From: Pseudoalteromonas luteoviolacea H33-S | Lineage (GTDB): Bacteria; Pseudomonadota; Gammaproteobacteria; Enterobacterales; Alteromonadaceae | Assembly: GCF_001625695.1 (NCBI RefSeq) | Contig: NZ_AUXY01000079.1 | Span: 1 to 64,000 of the forward strand | Reading direction: 5' to 3' | DNA: 64,000 nt | In this document: positions 47,128-55,072 of the stretch, in pieces | Position numbering within the stretch: position 1 is the first letter of the stretch | Layout: each line of letters starts with the position of its first letter | The notes under the pieces: model-generated | Told to the model about the DNA's origin: nothing | The model's input: only the letters and a program-made list of their open reading frames with translations | Database searches by the model: none | Made by a program: the position numbers and the translations under genes

Positions 47128-47470
47128 AACTCGTCAAATAAGGTTAGTTTGCCGCCAAATAGACGCATATTGCGGCACTTTTCAAACCTTTATCAATACA
47201 ATTCAAGCTCACCGAGAAAATAGAAATAATTTATACCTAAAGAACCCAACTAAGGAACAATTCAGTCTACTCTGAACGGCGATGAGTAAAAGGTTTGATT
47301 TCAATAATGATTTAGTTATGCTTATTAGTATAGCGGCTGAAATTACAACCTGTGCCGGTTAAACTAGGCACAAGACTGCTCAGAAATTGGAAGTTGATTT
47401 AATTTAAACTTACTTTAAGAAAAACCGATAGAATCAAATAATCCGTTTCCAGACTAACGACATGATAATG

Positions 47471-47501
47471 AAAAATGGTATAGCCCCGGATAAGGGCTAT
47501 A
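47471..47501 (-). terminator. Rho-independent terminator of the halogenation operon
   Basis: TATAGCCC/GGGCTATA forms an 8-base stem (47479-47501) that overlaps the stop codon of the dehydrogenase gene. On the minus strand it is followed by CCATTTTT, a T-run at 47471-47475. This marks the end of the left operon of the biosynthetic cluster. Confidence 0.65.
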
Positions 47502-48678
47502 GATCCATATTTGGATTGTTTTCCAGTGCTTGCGCTATTAAGTCGTTCATAGCCTCATTGGCACCTGCGGCGATTTTTACAACATGACTATCGCGTACAA
47601 AGCGCGCAAAAATATGTGAGTCTACATACCCTTGCGCACCATGAAATTGTGCACATTGCGTCACAATTTCTTGATGTAGCTCCGTCGCGGCCACTTTCAG
47701 CATTGCAATTTCTTTCATCGGCATTTTACCCTGCTCGAAAGACCATGCACAGTGATATGCCAGTTGCTCAATTGATGCCTGCTGAGTACTCAATCTTGCC
47801 ATAGCATGCCTGACCACTTGATACTTGCTCACCGAAGCCCCACCAAGTTGTCGGGATTTTAAATGGTGCCAAGTTTGCTCAAGACAGCAGCGGTTTGCCG
47901 CTAAAGCCATCACACCAGCGCTCAGTCTTTCAAGCTGCATGCCTTTAACTATCAATTGAAACCCTTGTCCCACTTTGCCAATCACATGCGACTTGGGCAC
48001 AAATACCTGCTCTAGCTTCAACTCGGCTACATCCGCACTGTGCCAGCCCAAACAGTTTAAAGGGGTTCGATGCACACCAGGTGCATGCGCATCAACAACA
48101 AACAAGGAAAGGCCCGTTGCGCCAAAGCGACTTTGAGTTGCTTCAGACGTTCTCGCTAACACCACAAAAAAATCACATTCAGTGCCATTGGCAACAAATT
48201 GCTTGTGCCCGTTCAACACAAAGCCATCTGCTTGCGCTTGGGCGTTTAATTTTAACGCATTGAGATCTGTGCCTGCATCAGGCTCTGTAAGCGCTAAAGC
48301 CGCCACTTTTTCCCCTCGAATAGCGCTGTGAAGATACACTTCTCGGGTATGAACATCTGCCAGTTTTGTTAAATAGGGCAACGTCATATGACTGTGCACA
48401 GCAATTGCAGTTCTAAGGCCTGCACTGCCCAATCGACCAAGCTCCTCAATAAATATCATCCCATGAAAGATATCCCAACTAGATTCTTGAGGCTGACTTG
48501 TCGAGTCCATCGCAATACCGAGCCACCCAGTTTGGCCAAGTGCTTGCCAAAAGGCTCTATCGACCTTGCGCTCTGACTCCCAACGATCAATGTTGGGCAC
48601 TGCATGTTGGTGCAAAAATTTCCGCACCTCTGTGCGGAAATTTTTATGAGATTGGTTGAAATAAATGCCATCAGACAT
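47497..48678 (-). CDS. Acyl-CoA dehydrogenase-like flavoprotein of the biosynthetic cluster
   Basis: The 393-residue protein has the acyl-CoA dehydrogenase fold: FAD-binding ALTEPDAGTDLNALK, a beta domain, and a C-terminal helical part with AQFHGAQGYVDSH. The catalytic glutamate of the medium-chain type is absent (AGANE where EGT.. is usual), but Glu250 in QLERL sits where isovaleryl-CoA dehydrogenase has its base. In kutzneride biosynthesis the similar KtzA acts on a carrier-bound chlorinated isoleucine and closes a cyclopropane ring; other cluster homologues oxidise carrier-bound amino acids. Here it is last in the halogenase operon, one base after the YbaK-like gene. Whether it oxidises or cyclises is unknown. 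Confidence 0.85.
   Translation of the reverse strand: MSDGIYFNQSHKNFRTEVRKFLHQHAVPNIDRWESERKVDRAFWQALGQTGWLGIAMDSTSQPQESSWDIFHGMIFIEELGRLGSAGLRTAIAVHSHMTLPYLTKLADVHTREVYLHSAIRGEKVAALALTEPDAGTDLNALKLNAQAQADGFVLNGHKQFVANGTECDFFVVLARTSEATQSRFGATGLSLFVVDAHAPGVHRTPLNCLGWHSADVAELKLEQVFVPKSHVIGKVGQGFQLIVKGMQLERLSAGVMALAANRCCLEQTWHHLKSRQLGGASVSKYQVVRHAMARLSTQQASIEQLAYHCAWSFEQGKMPMKEIAMLKVAATELHQEIVTQCAQFHGAQGYVDSHIFARFVRDSHVVKIAAGANEAMNDLIAQALENNPNMDL
48614..48645 (-). terminator. Terminator-like hairpin inside the start of the dehydrogenase gene
   Basis: AAAAATTTCCGCA/TGCGGAAATTTTT is a perfect 13-base inverted repeat with a 6-base loop, within codons 12-21 of the dehydrogenase gene. On the minus strand it ends in TTTTT, like an intrinsic terminator, and it is symmetrical, so it would work on both strands. 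It may reduce read-through into the gene or affect translation initiation. Confidence 0.5.
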
Positions 48679-48679
48679 A

Positions 48680-49153
48680 CTATTTCACCTGCACAACTTG
48701 CCCATTTGTCAGCTCAATTAATTTATTTGCTGGTAGTGAAAAAACTGCATGAGGCGTACCCGCAGCAGCCCATACGGTCTCGTATTCAAGCAAATCTTCA
48801 TCAATAAAAGTAATCGGCGTCTCCAGATGACCTAAAGGCGGAATGCCGCCAATCGCAAACCCTGTTACTTCACGTGTAAAATCTGCATCCGCTTTACTTA
48901 ATTTTTCACCTAAATGCTTTGCCACTAGCTTTTCTTTCACTCGGTTTTTTCCGCTAACCAGTAGTAAAACTGGCTTACCACTCTCTTTACCTTTAAAAAT
49001 AAGCGACTTCACGATTTGCCCCAGTTCACACCCAATCGTGTTTGCCGAGTCTTCTGCTGTGCGCGTACTGCCCGGTAATTCAACCACAGAAAACTCACAA
49101 CCCGCAGCGACTATGGCATCTTGAACGCGTTGCGCACTTTTGCTTAAATTCAT
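48680..49153 (-). CDS. YbaK/EbsC-family aminoacyl-tRNA deacylase
   Basis: The 157-residue protein fits the YbaK/ProX deacylase family: the conserved lysine (Lys49) in GQIVKSLIFKG, the GGIPPLGH loop (GxxPxGH) and a terminal strand set. These enzymes hydrolyse mischarged aminoacyl-tRNA in trans; members remove Cys, Ala, Ser, Thr or 2-aminobutyrate from tRNA. It lies inside the halogenase operon between the adenylation gene and the dehydrogenase gene, with an AAGGAAAG ribosome site. A role in clearing tRNA charged with the unnatural amino acid, as self-protection, is inferred from location. Confidence 0.85.
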   Translation of the reverse strand: MNLSKSAQRVQDAIVAAGCEFSVVELPGSTRTAEDSANTIGCELGQIVKSLIFKGKESGKPVLLLVSGKNRVKEKLVAKHLGEKLSKADADFTREVTGFAIGGIPPLGHLETPITFIDEDLLEYETVWAAAGTPHAVFSLPANKLIELTNGQVVQVK

Positions 49154-49165
49154 TGTCTTTCCTTA

Positions 49166-50731
49166 TTATTTAGCTGTATCACGATATTTTGAAAGCAAAG
49201 CAGCTTTGTCCACTTTGCCGTTTTTATTTAATGGCATATCCGTTAGAACCACATATTGCGACGGTATCATGTAATGTGGTAACCGCTGCTTTAATGCCTT
49301 ATTCAATTCCCCAGTGTCGATAGACTTATTGAGTAATAAAAACGCGATTAAGCGTTTTTCATTGCCATCAACCGCACTCGCTAAAACATGCGCACTCATC
49401 ACAGTGTCTAAGCTCTCTAGCTCTGTTTTAATTTCCGCCAGCTCTATCCTAAAGCCTTTGACTTTCACCTGATCATCCGTTCGGCCTAAAAATGCTAAAT
49501 CACCACTTGCTAGCATTTTTACACGATCGCCAGTGCGATAAAGACGCTCCCCCCCTAATGGGGTTTCAACTTGATCAACAAAGCGTGCCCGAGTCAGTTC
49601 AAATTGACCTATGTAGCCCAGAGCTACACCATCGCCCGCAATGTATAGCTCTCCTTCTTGTCCTTGTGCCACACATTGCAACTTATCATCTAAAACATAC
49701 ACACGGGTATTCGCTATTGGTTTACCGATTGGCATCACATCCAGCGGTAAAGTAAGCCGACAAGCCGTTGCAAAGGTCGTGCATTCCGTGGGTCCGTATA
49801 TATTGCTGATATTTGTATTGGGCAGTACCGCCAAAGCCTTGCGCATATGCGCTAAATTGTGTGCTTCTCCCCCAGTAAGAATGGTATGCAGAGGTTCAAA
49901 TATTTCAGGCTTTTCCGCTATTACTGTGTTAAACAAGGCTGTGGTAATAAACAATGTATTCACCTGATGCGCACTAATACATCTACCTAGATTAGCAATT
50001 GTTGGCAGCGCATTTGGGAATATCACACAGCACCCACCATTTAGCAGTGGCCCCCAGATCTCAAAAGTCGCCGCATCAAAGCTGACCGTCGCCAAATGCA
50101 GCACCCGCGTTTGCTCATTGAGCTCAACATAATCAACATCACTGACTAACCGCAGCACACCAATATGCGCAACAGCAACTCCTTTTGGCTCACCCGTAGA
50201 GCCTGAAGTGAAGTTAATGTACGCCATTTCTCGGTGTGCAACTTCAGGCTCACTTGCATCTGCAAACTGACATTCAGCGTCAATATCTTCTAAATTGATA
50301 AAGTGAACGGGCAGAGGTAAAGCTTCCACTTTACTGTTCTCACACAGCACCAGTCGTGTGCGACTTTGATAAATCATGGACTGCTGGCGTTTAATAGGTA
50401 AGTTCGAATCCAACGGCAAGTATGCTGAACCCAGCTTTAAGATTGCCAACATCGCAACCACCATACGTGGGCTTTTATTCAAACTAAATGCAATACTCGT
50501 ATCTTGCTCATGACCGCGCATTTTAAGTACATTCGCCAGCTGATTAGCTTGCCTTTCAAGTTCGCCGTAGGTCACTTTCACATCACGCCATTCAAGTGCA
50601 ATCGCATGTGGTGTCCGCTTTGCTTGTTTGTTAAATGCTTGGGCAATGCTTATTTGGCGGTCAAATTCAACATAGGTATCATTCACTTGCGCTAACAACA
50701 CCGATGCTTCAGTCTGTTTATTGACTGTCAT
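49166..50731 (-). CDS. Stand-alone NRPS adenylation domain, isoleucine-like pocket
   Basis: The 521-residue product (from the ATG at 50731, with AAGGATA upstream) is a single adenylation domain: FTSGSTGEPKG (A3), LYRTGDRV (A7), NIYGPTE (A5) and NGKVDK (A10) are intact. By alignment to GrsA the binding-pocket code reads D-A-F-F-L-G-I-T-F-K, close to known isoleucine code DAFFYGITFK, with valine possible. It should load an aliphatic beta-branched amino acid onto the separate carrier protein encoded two genes upstream. The 12 extra N-terminal codons of the longer frame overlap the thioesterase gene and are rejected. Confidence 0.88.
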   Translation of the reverse strand: MTVNKQTEASVLLAQVNDTYVEFDRQISIAQAFNKQAKRTPHAIALEWRDVKVTYGELERQANQLANVLKMRGHEQDTSIAFSLNKSPRMVVAMLAILKLGSAYLPLDSNLPIKRQQSMIYQSRTRLVLCENSKVEALPLPVHFINLEDIDAECQFADASEPEVAHREMAYINFTSGSTGEPKGVAVAHIGVLRLVSDVDYVELNEQTRVLHLATVSFDAATFEIWGPLLNGGCCVIFPNALPTIANLGRCISAHQVNTLFITTALFNTVIAEKPEIFEPLHTILTGGEAHNLAHMRKALAVLPNTNISNIYGPTECTTFATACRLTLPLDVMPIGKPIANTRVYVLDDKLQCVAQGQEGELYIAGDGVALGYIGQFELTRARFVDQVETPLGGERLYRTGDRVKMLASGDLAFLGRTDDQVKVKGFRIELAEIKTELESLDTVMSAHVLASAVDGNEKRLIAFLLLNKSIDTGELNKALKQRLPHYMIPSQYVVLTDMPLNKNGKVDKAALLSKYRDTAK

Positions 50732-50745
50732 TATCCTTATCCCAG

Positions 50746-51537
50746 TTATTCCATCAGTTGCTTGCACTCGTTTTCAATCTGTCTAAGCAGTTGATTTTGG
50801 TGTGAGTGCAAAAAGAAGTGCTCTCCCTCAAAGCAGATTAACTCAAAGTTGTTGTGGGTATAGTTTTGCCAAGCTTGCATGACCAAAGGCGGGTCTATTT
50901 TGTCGTGCACCCCACTCAAAGCCGTTATTTTGACATTAACGGGTGTCCGCTCACTATCGGGCCATAACTCGGACAAGGCCATGTCTGATCTTAAAATCGG
51001 CTCAAGCATACGCATTAACCTTTTATCTTCGAGAATATGAGCGGGAGTACCGCCCATTTTCGCGACTCGAGCATAAAAAGCACTGCTGTCCAGGTTATAC
51101 ATATATGGCAAAATACATGGCTCACTCGGTGCTCTACATGCTGACAAAAACAGTTGCAGTGGTAACGGCTTTTGTAACGCTTCTAACTTGCGTGTTAACT
51201 CAAATGCAATGCGAGCCCCAAAACTATGACCAAAAATAACATACGGACATTCGCCATAGTCTTGGTCGAGCATACCAATCGCATCAATTAACTCATCCAA
51301 TAATGTCGACCAATCGGCATATAAAGCAGCTCTTAACCGAGACTCTCTGCCAGCCAATTTATAGGCCAACACCTCTATACTTTCACCCAACTCTGTTTGC
51401 CAAGGGAGGAACATCCGCGCTCCTCCACCGGCATAGGGAAAGCAGATTAATCGCAGCTTTACATTTTTTGTCTTTGTATTGGCACGTAACCAATACGCAT
51501 CAGCATGCTCAGCTTTTGTATTTATCTGCAGTGTCAT
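50746..51537 (-). CDS. Type II thioesterase
   Basis: The 263-residue protein is an alpha/beta-hydrolase thioesterase of the NRPS type: ICFPYAGGGARMFLPW at the start, nucleophile Ser105 in GHSFGARIAFEL, and the terminal catalytic histidine in FEGEHFFLH. It hydrolyses acyl groups from carrier proteins, either removing wrong loads or releasing the finished amino acid. It starts just after the carrier gene (3-base gap) and ends 15 bases before the adenylation gene. It could also be the releasing enzyme that frees the modified amino acid. Confidence 0.88.
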   Translation of the reverse strand: MTLQINTKAEHADAYWLRANTKTKNVKLRLICFPYAGGGARMFLPWQTELGESIEVLAYKLAGRESRLRAALYADWSTLLDELIDAIGMLDQDYGECPYVIFGHSFGARIAFELTRKLEALQKPLPLQLFLSACRAPSEPCILPYMYNLDSSAFYARVAKMGGTPAHILEDKRLMRMLEPILRSDMALSELWPDSERTPVNVKITALSGVHDKIDPPLVMQAWQNYTHNNFELICFEGEHFFLHSHQNQLLRQIENECKQLME

Positions 51538-51540
51538 CAG

Positions 51541-51783
51541 TTACGCAGTTGCTGTTTGGTTTTGGGTAATAAACTCAGCAACAGCGCCCAAACGACCATC
51601 CTCAAATAATGCATCTGCGGTCAGCGCGTCTTCGCCATAAAGAGCATCGGTGCGAGATAACAACTTAATCGCACTCAATGAATCACCACCGATGTCAAAA
51701 AAGTCATCTTGTAAAGAGACCGACTCTAAGTTCAATATTTCTTGGCACAGCGCCAATACTGTTTGTTCAATGTCTTTCATCAT
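51541..51783 (-). CDS. Stand-alone peptidyl carrier protein
   Basis: The 80-residue protein is a carrier domain with the phosphopantetheine serine at Ser35 in DIGGDSLSAIKLL, the usual four-helix layout and an acidic surface. It should hold the amino acid activated by the adenylation protein so that the halogenase and the flavoprotein can act on it. SyrB2-type halogenases act only on carrier-bound amino acids. It lies between halogenase (15 bases) and thioesterase (3 bases). No phosphopantetheinyl transferase gene is in the window. Confidence 0.9.
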   Translation of the reverse strand: MMKDIEQTVLALCQEILNLESVSLQDDFFDIGGDSLSAIKLLSRTDALYGEDALTADALFEDGRLGAVAEFITQNQTATA

Positions 51784-51798
51784 CTTTCCTTAATTGCA

Positions 51799-52770
51799 TT
51801 ACCACTCACGGCGGTTAAACGGCGTGTTATTAAACGTTTTTTCAATCAGTGCATTATGGCCAATTGAATCTGTACCTGAAACTAACACTGAACCATGGTT
51901 ATCAAGGCTGGCATTCGCACCAAACTCATCCAAGCTTTGCGAATACGGATATACTTTTACATCTGTCGGGACATAACGCGCGGCATAACCTAAACGCATA
52001 TTTTTTTCACCCGAATGAGGGTAAGAAGCGTGCATGAGGGTAGACCAAAAGATAACAAATTGGCCGGGCTTCATAACTAATGGAACCGCTTGAGATTCAT
52101 CAGGTTTCCAGTTCGGATCTTTTTGCAGTTGGCGATAGTCATATCCAAAAAAGCCGCGTTTAATACCATCTTTTTCCACTGAATTGATCTGAGATTCATC
52201 ATAAGTGAGTTCTTTGGTTTCGTCATAATTCATGGTTTTATGCGTTCCTGGCATGATCTGCAGGCAACCATTTTCAATTGTAGACTCAGTAAACGCCGTC
52301 CAAACTGTAATTGTACCTGAGTGCTCAGAACCTTCAGGCCATTCAATTTGTGGCTTTTTCGACGCGGCAACATTGGCAAATGTACCCGCTTGGTGCCAAT
52401 CGGTACCTTCATCACCCGGGTATTTAGGAAAAAATTCCGTTCTCCAACATAGTAAGTCACGACCTAAAATGCTTGCAACACGGTCAACGATTTCACGCTT
52501 ACAGATGTGATCTGCAAGGAAATCAATATCGAGGTGACGATCATAATTGGATATATTGGTACTACCTGAGATACCGTCATCTCCACGGTAAATTGACTTT
52601 CGACTGTCCACCAGCTTCGGGCGAAGCTTTTTGAATTTTTCAGTCATTTCTTCTGGCGTGTATGCGGTGAATGGACCAGCAAAACCTTGTCTGCGAAACT
52701 GTTCTAATTCTTCTTTCGAAAATGAAAAATCCTCTGCTAAGCAGGGCTCGATTTGTTCTTCTAACATCAT
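51799..52770 (-). CDS. SyrB2-type non-haem iron/2-oxoglutarate halogenase
   Basis: The 323-residue protein is closely similar, from memory of the family, to SyrB2, CytC3 and BarB. The iron site motif is His126-Gln-Ala128 (DWHQAGTFAN); alanine replaces the acidic ligand of ordinary hydroxylases and leaves room for chloride. The second histidine is probably His247 in STLMHASYPHSG, and an arginine near 265 (YAARYVP) should bind 2-oxoglutarate. The sequence MNYDETKELTYDE and RGFFGYDYRQLQ are family traits. It chlorinates unactivated carbon of a carrier-bound amino acid. It heads the operon, which supports this. Confidence 0.93.
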   Translation of the reverse strand: MMLEEQIEPCLAEDFSFSKEELEQFRRQGFAGPFTAYTPEEMTEKFKKLRPKLVDSRKSIYRGDDGISGSTNISNYDRHLDIDFLADHICKREIVDRVASILGRDLLCWRTEFFPKYPGDEGTDWHQAGTFANVAASKKPQIEWPEGSEHSGTITVWTAFTESTIENGCLQIMPGTHKTMNYDETKELTYDESQINSVEKDGIKRGFFGYDYRQLQKDPNWKPDESQAVPLVMKPGQFVIFWSTLMHASYPHSGEKNMRLGYAARYVPTDVKVYPYSQSLDEFGANASLDNHGSVLVSGTDSIGHNALIEKTFNNTPFNRREW

Positions 52771-53256
52771 TATTCCTTTGACTATAAAAGTTTAGGCTGA
52801 GTCAGCCTTTTCATTATTTTTTTAATAATTACCCATTTTTTTTATGGACATGCGTCCATGAAAAAGAAACATACTACATAAAATAAGGTACAACAATACA
52901 AATAACAATTTTAAACATTTAATACACATAATTATGAGTTATCTTCATGACGAGAAGTTTTTATTCCATTTGGATTGACTGCTTAATCACCAATACACTA
53001 ATGTGTGAAAAGTTACTCTTCAGCGAATTAAAAATAAAACATCCAATAAAAAACAAAAAATAGATTATAAATACAAAATAAAATCTAATTCAGTTATTTA
53101 TTGACTTATTTATTCTTTTTTACTGGTGTTACTTTTCAGGTACACGCGATCTATGCATAAAGTATTCAAGCTGATTTTAGTAATAACACAGGTAAAGCAT
53201 TTACTCTAAAACAGTTTTATTGAAGACAACATTGGCATAATTCACAAGGAGGATCG
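52771..53256. promoter_or_regulatory. Divergent regulatory region between halogenase and AraC-type genes
   Basis: The 486-base gap is AT-rich and must hold the promoter of the halogenation operon (minus) and that of the AraC regulator (plus). A palindrome, ATGGAC-N4-GTCCAT at 52844-52859, lies about 75 bases upstream of the halogenase. A 12-base repeat, GTTACTCTTCAG at 53012 and GTTACTTTTCAG at 53128, occurs twice with one mismatch and could be AraC-type half sites. No coding frame is credible. Confidence 0.5.
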
Positions 53257-54027
53257 ATGTATTTTCAAACTGAACAGTTACCCGCTCCCATCATGGCATT
53301 TGCTTATTCATATGCACACGGCATTAATGAACCTCAACATGCGCATACTAGCGTACAACTTTTACATACGCTGACTGGCGTTTTGAGAGTCACAACCCCC
53401 CAAGGTCGATGGATCATTCCACCAGATAGAGCACTATGGATCCCTGCTAACGTACCTCATAGCATCAAAGCCCATGGTCAAGTAGAGGTAAGAACCTTGT
53501 TTTTAGACCCATTTGCCAGAGCAGATTTGCCTAGTGACTGTGGTATCTTCCAAGTTCCGGAATTGCTTAAAGCATTAATAAATAGCGCCGTTGATATTCC
53601 CACTCCTTGCCCAAGGGGAGGCAAAGAGGAGCGTATCCTAGAGCTTGTTTTAGATGAGCTACGCGACTTGTCACTACATGATTTCAATGTCCCCTTACCA
53701 GAAGATAAGGCACTTTTAAAATTATGTGAAAAAATCACCGCTCGCTTGGAACACCCGTGGTCATTAACCGATGCCGCTTACATGCTAAGCGTCTCAGATC
53801 GCACAGTATCAAGGCGCTTTCATCAAGCCACAGGCCTAAGCTTTGGCGAATGGCTGAGACGAAAGCGCCTTATGCGCAGTATGGAGCTGTTGGCCCAAGG
53901 CAACAATGTTATCGATACAGCACTGGCAGTCGGATATGATAGCCCGGGCGCTTTTAGTGCCATGTTTAAGCGTCGTGTCGGATTAGCACCGGTTGACTTT
54001 ATAGCGCAGCCACAGACAGTCGCTTAA
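53257..54027 (+). CDS. AraC-family transcription regulator
   Basis: The 256-residue protein has a cupin-like sensor domain (about 10-90, HAHTSVQLLHTLTGVLRVTT and WIPANVPHSIKAHG) and a C-terminal AraC DNA-binding domain with two helix-turn-helix units (YMLSVSDRTVSRRFHQATGLSFGEWLRRKRL, split in the family, then AVGYDSPGAFSAMFKR). It faces away from the halogenation operon and converges on the reductase gene (4-base overlap). It probably controls both operons in response to a small ligand, possibly the product itself. The AAGGAGGAT ribosome site is strong. Confidence 0.88.
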   Translation: MYFQTEQLPAPIMAFAYSYAHGINEPQHAHTSVQLLHTLTGVLRVTTPQGRWIIPPDRALWIPANVPHSIKAHGQVEVRTLFLDPFARADLPSDCGIFQVPELLKALINSAVDIPTPCPRGGKEERILELVLDELRDLSLHDFNVPLPEDKALLKLCEKITARLEHPWSLTDAAYMLSVSDRTVSRRFHQATGLSFGEWLRRKRLMRSMELLAQGNNVIDTALAVGYDSPGAFSAMFKRRVGLAPVDFIAQPQTVA

Positions 54028-55052
54028 TTTAGCTCCACAACGCAGTCCCCGCGCGGAAACGTCATGCAAGCTAAACGCACGCCAGCGTCAAAGCTGGCGT
54101 CATCTAGCGCTTCTCTTCCTTCAGAATGACAGGGGCCTTTAACCGTCACACTGCATGCGCCGCACAAGCCACTGCGACATACTGACGGAATTTCGACGCC
54201 TTGTGACTCAGATAACGCCAACAGTGTTTGCGTGCCATCTGTTTTCCATTGCACACCATGTGGCATCAACTGAACGTGCATTGATGTCAGCTCAGCTTCT
54301 ATTGTATTGTGGGTATTCACCGCAAAAAAGGATTCAACCATCACATTTTCTGGCGCCATACCTAGCGATATTAACGCTTGTTGCATATCAGTTGTAAATG
54401 CCGCACCACCACACAAATAAGCCAAACGCCCATCTAGATCAGAACATATGTCAGCAATGCGCTCTGCCGTCCACCTACCAAACTGCTCACTCGACACGTC
54501 AGCCTCTGAGGTGAAAGTCGTCACTAACTTTACGTTGGGTAAATGCTTAATGAGCGCTTCAAGTTCGTTACTGCCAATTAAATCTTGACGTTGTTTGACA
54601 GATATCAGCATCACCACATCACAAGATAATTGGGTATCAACCAGCTCATGTAACATTGCTATGAAAGGCGTTACACCACTGCCTGCCGCCATCCATAACA
54701 GCTTCTTTTTCGACTCACTTGGCAAAACAAATTGCCCTGTAGGCTCACCCACATCAAGTCTCAACCCTATCGCAGCATGATCACACAACCAATTTGATAC
54801 TAGGCCTTGATTGACCCGCTCAATGGTTAATCGGATAACACTGCTATCTTGCGATGACGAGGAAATGGTGTAACAACGTCGAAGCGATTGTCCCTGTACT
54901 ACAAGATTTAGCGCCACATATTGACCAGCTGAGAACTGCAAAAAGGGTAACCCATCAACACGACGTAAATATATCGAAATACAGCTTTGAGTTTCAATCG
55001 CGATCCGTGAAATTTGGCATTCAATGCTGGGCGCTTTATTCATACTAGACAT
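54024..55052 (-). CDS. Ferredoxin-type NAD(P)H reductase (FAD plus [2Fe-2S])
   Basis: From the ATG at 55052 (with GAGGAA upstream) the protein has about 342 residues. It has an FAD-binding barrel (about 1-100, RRCYTISSSSQDSS), an NAD(P)-binding domain (KLLWMAAGSGVTPFIAML) and a C-terminal plant-type [2Fe-2S] domain with CRSGLCGACSV and a fourth cysteine in LACMTF. This arrangement is that of hydroxylase reductases and HCP reductase. It may feed electrons to the diiron N-oxygenase. It is last in the right operon, and the longer start at 55103 would overlap the EamA gene. Confidence 0.88.
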   Translation of the reverse strand: MSSMNKAPSIECQISRIAIETQSCISIYLRRVDGLPFLQFSAGQYVALNLVVQGQSLRRCYTISSSSQDSSVIRLTIERVNQGLVSNWLCDHAAIGLRLDVGEPTGQFVLPSESKKKLLWMAAGSGVTPFIAMLHELVDTQLSCDVVMLISVKQRQDLIGSNELEALIKHLPNVKLVTTFTSEADVSSEQFGRWTAERIADICSDLDGRLAYLCGGAAFTTDMQQALISLGMAPENVMVESFFAVNTHNTIEAELTSMHVQLMPHGVQWKTDGTQTLLALSESQGVEIPSVCRSGLCGACSVTVKGPCHSEGREALDDASFDAGVRLACMTFPRGDCVVELN

Positions 55053-55072
55053 ACGTTTATTCCTCACACCAT

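Noticed and set aside
47497..51783. Proline-to-pyrrole loading set (PltE/PltF/PltL type)
   Set aside because: A dehydrogenase, adenylation protein and carrier fit that route, but the pocket code is isoleucine-like and not the proline code, and a SyrB2-type halogenase is in the operon.
51799..52770. Phytanoyl-CoA dioxygenase or ordinary hydroxylase
   Set aside because: The third iron ligand is alanine (HQA), and the sequence follows SyrB2 closely.
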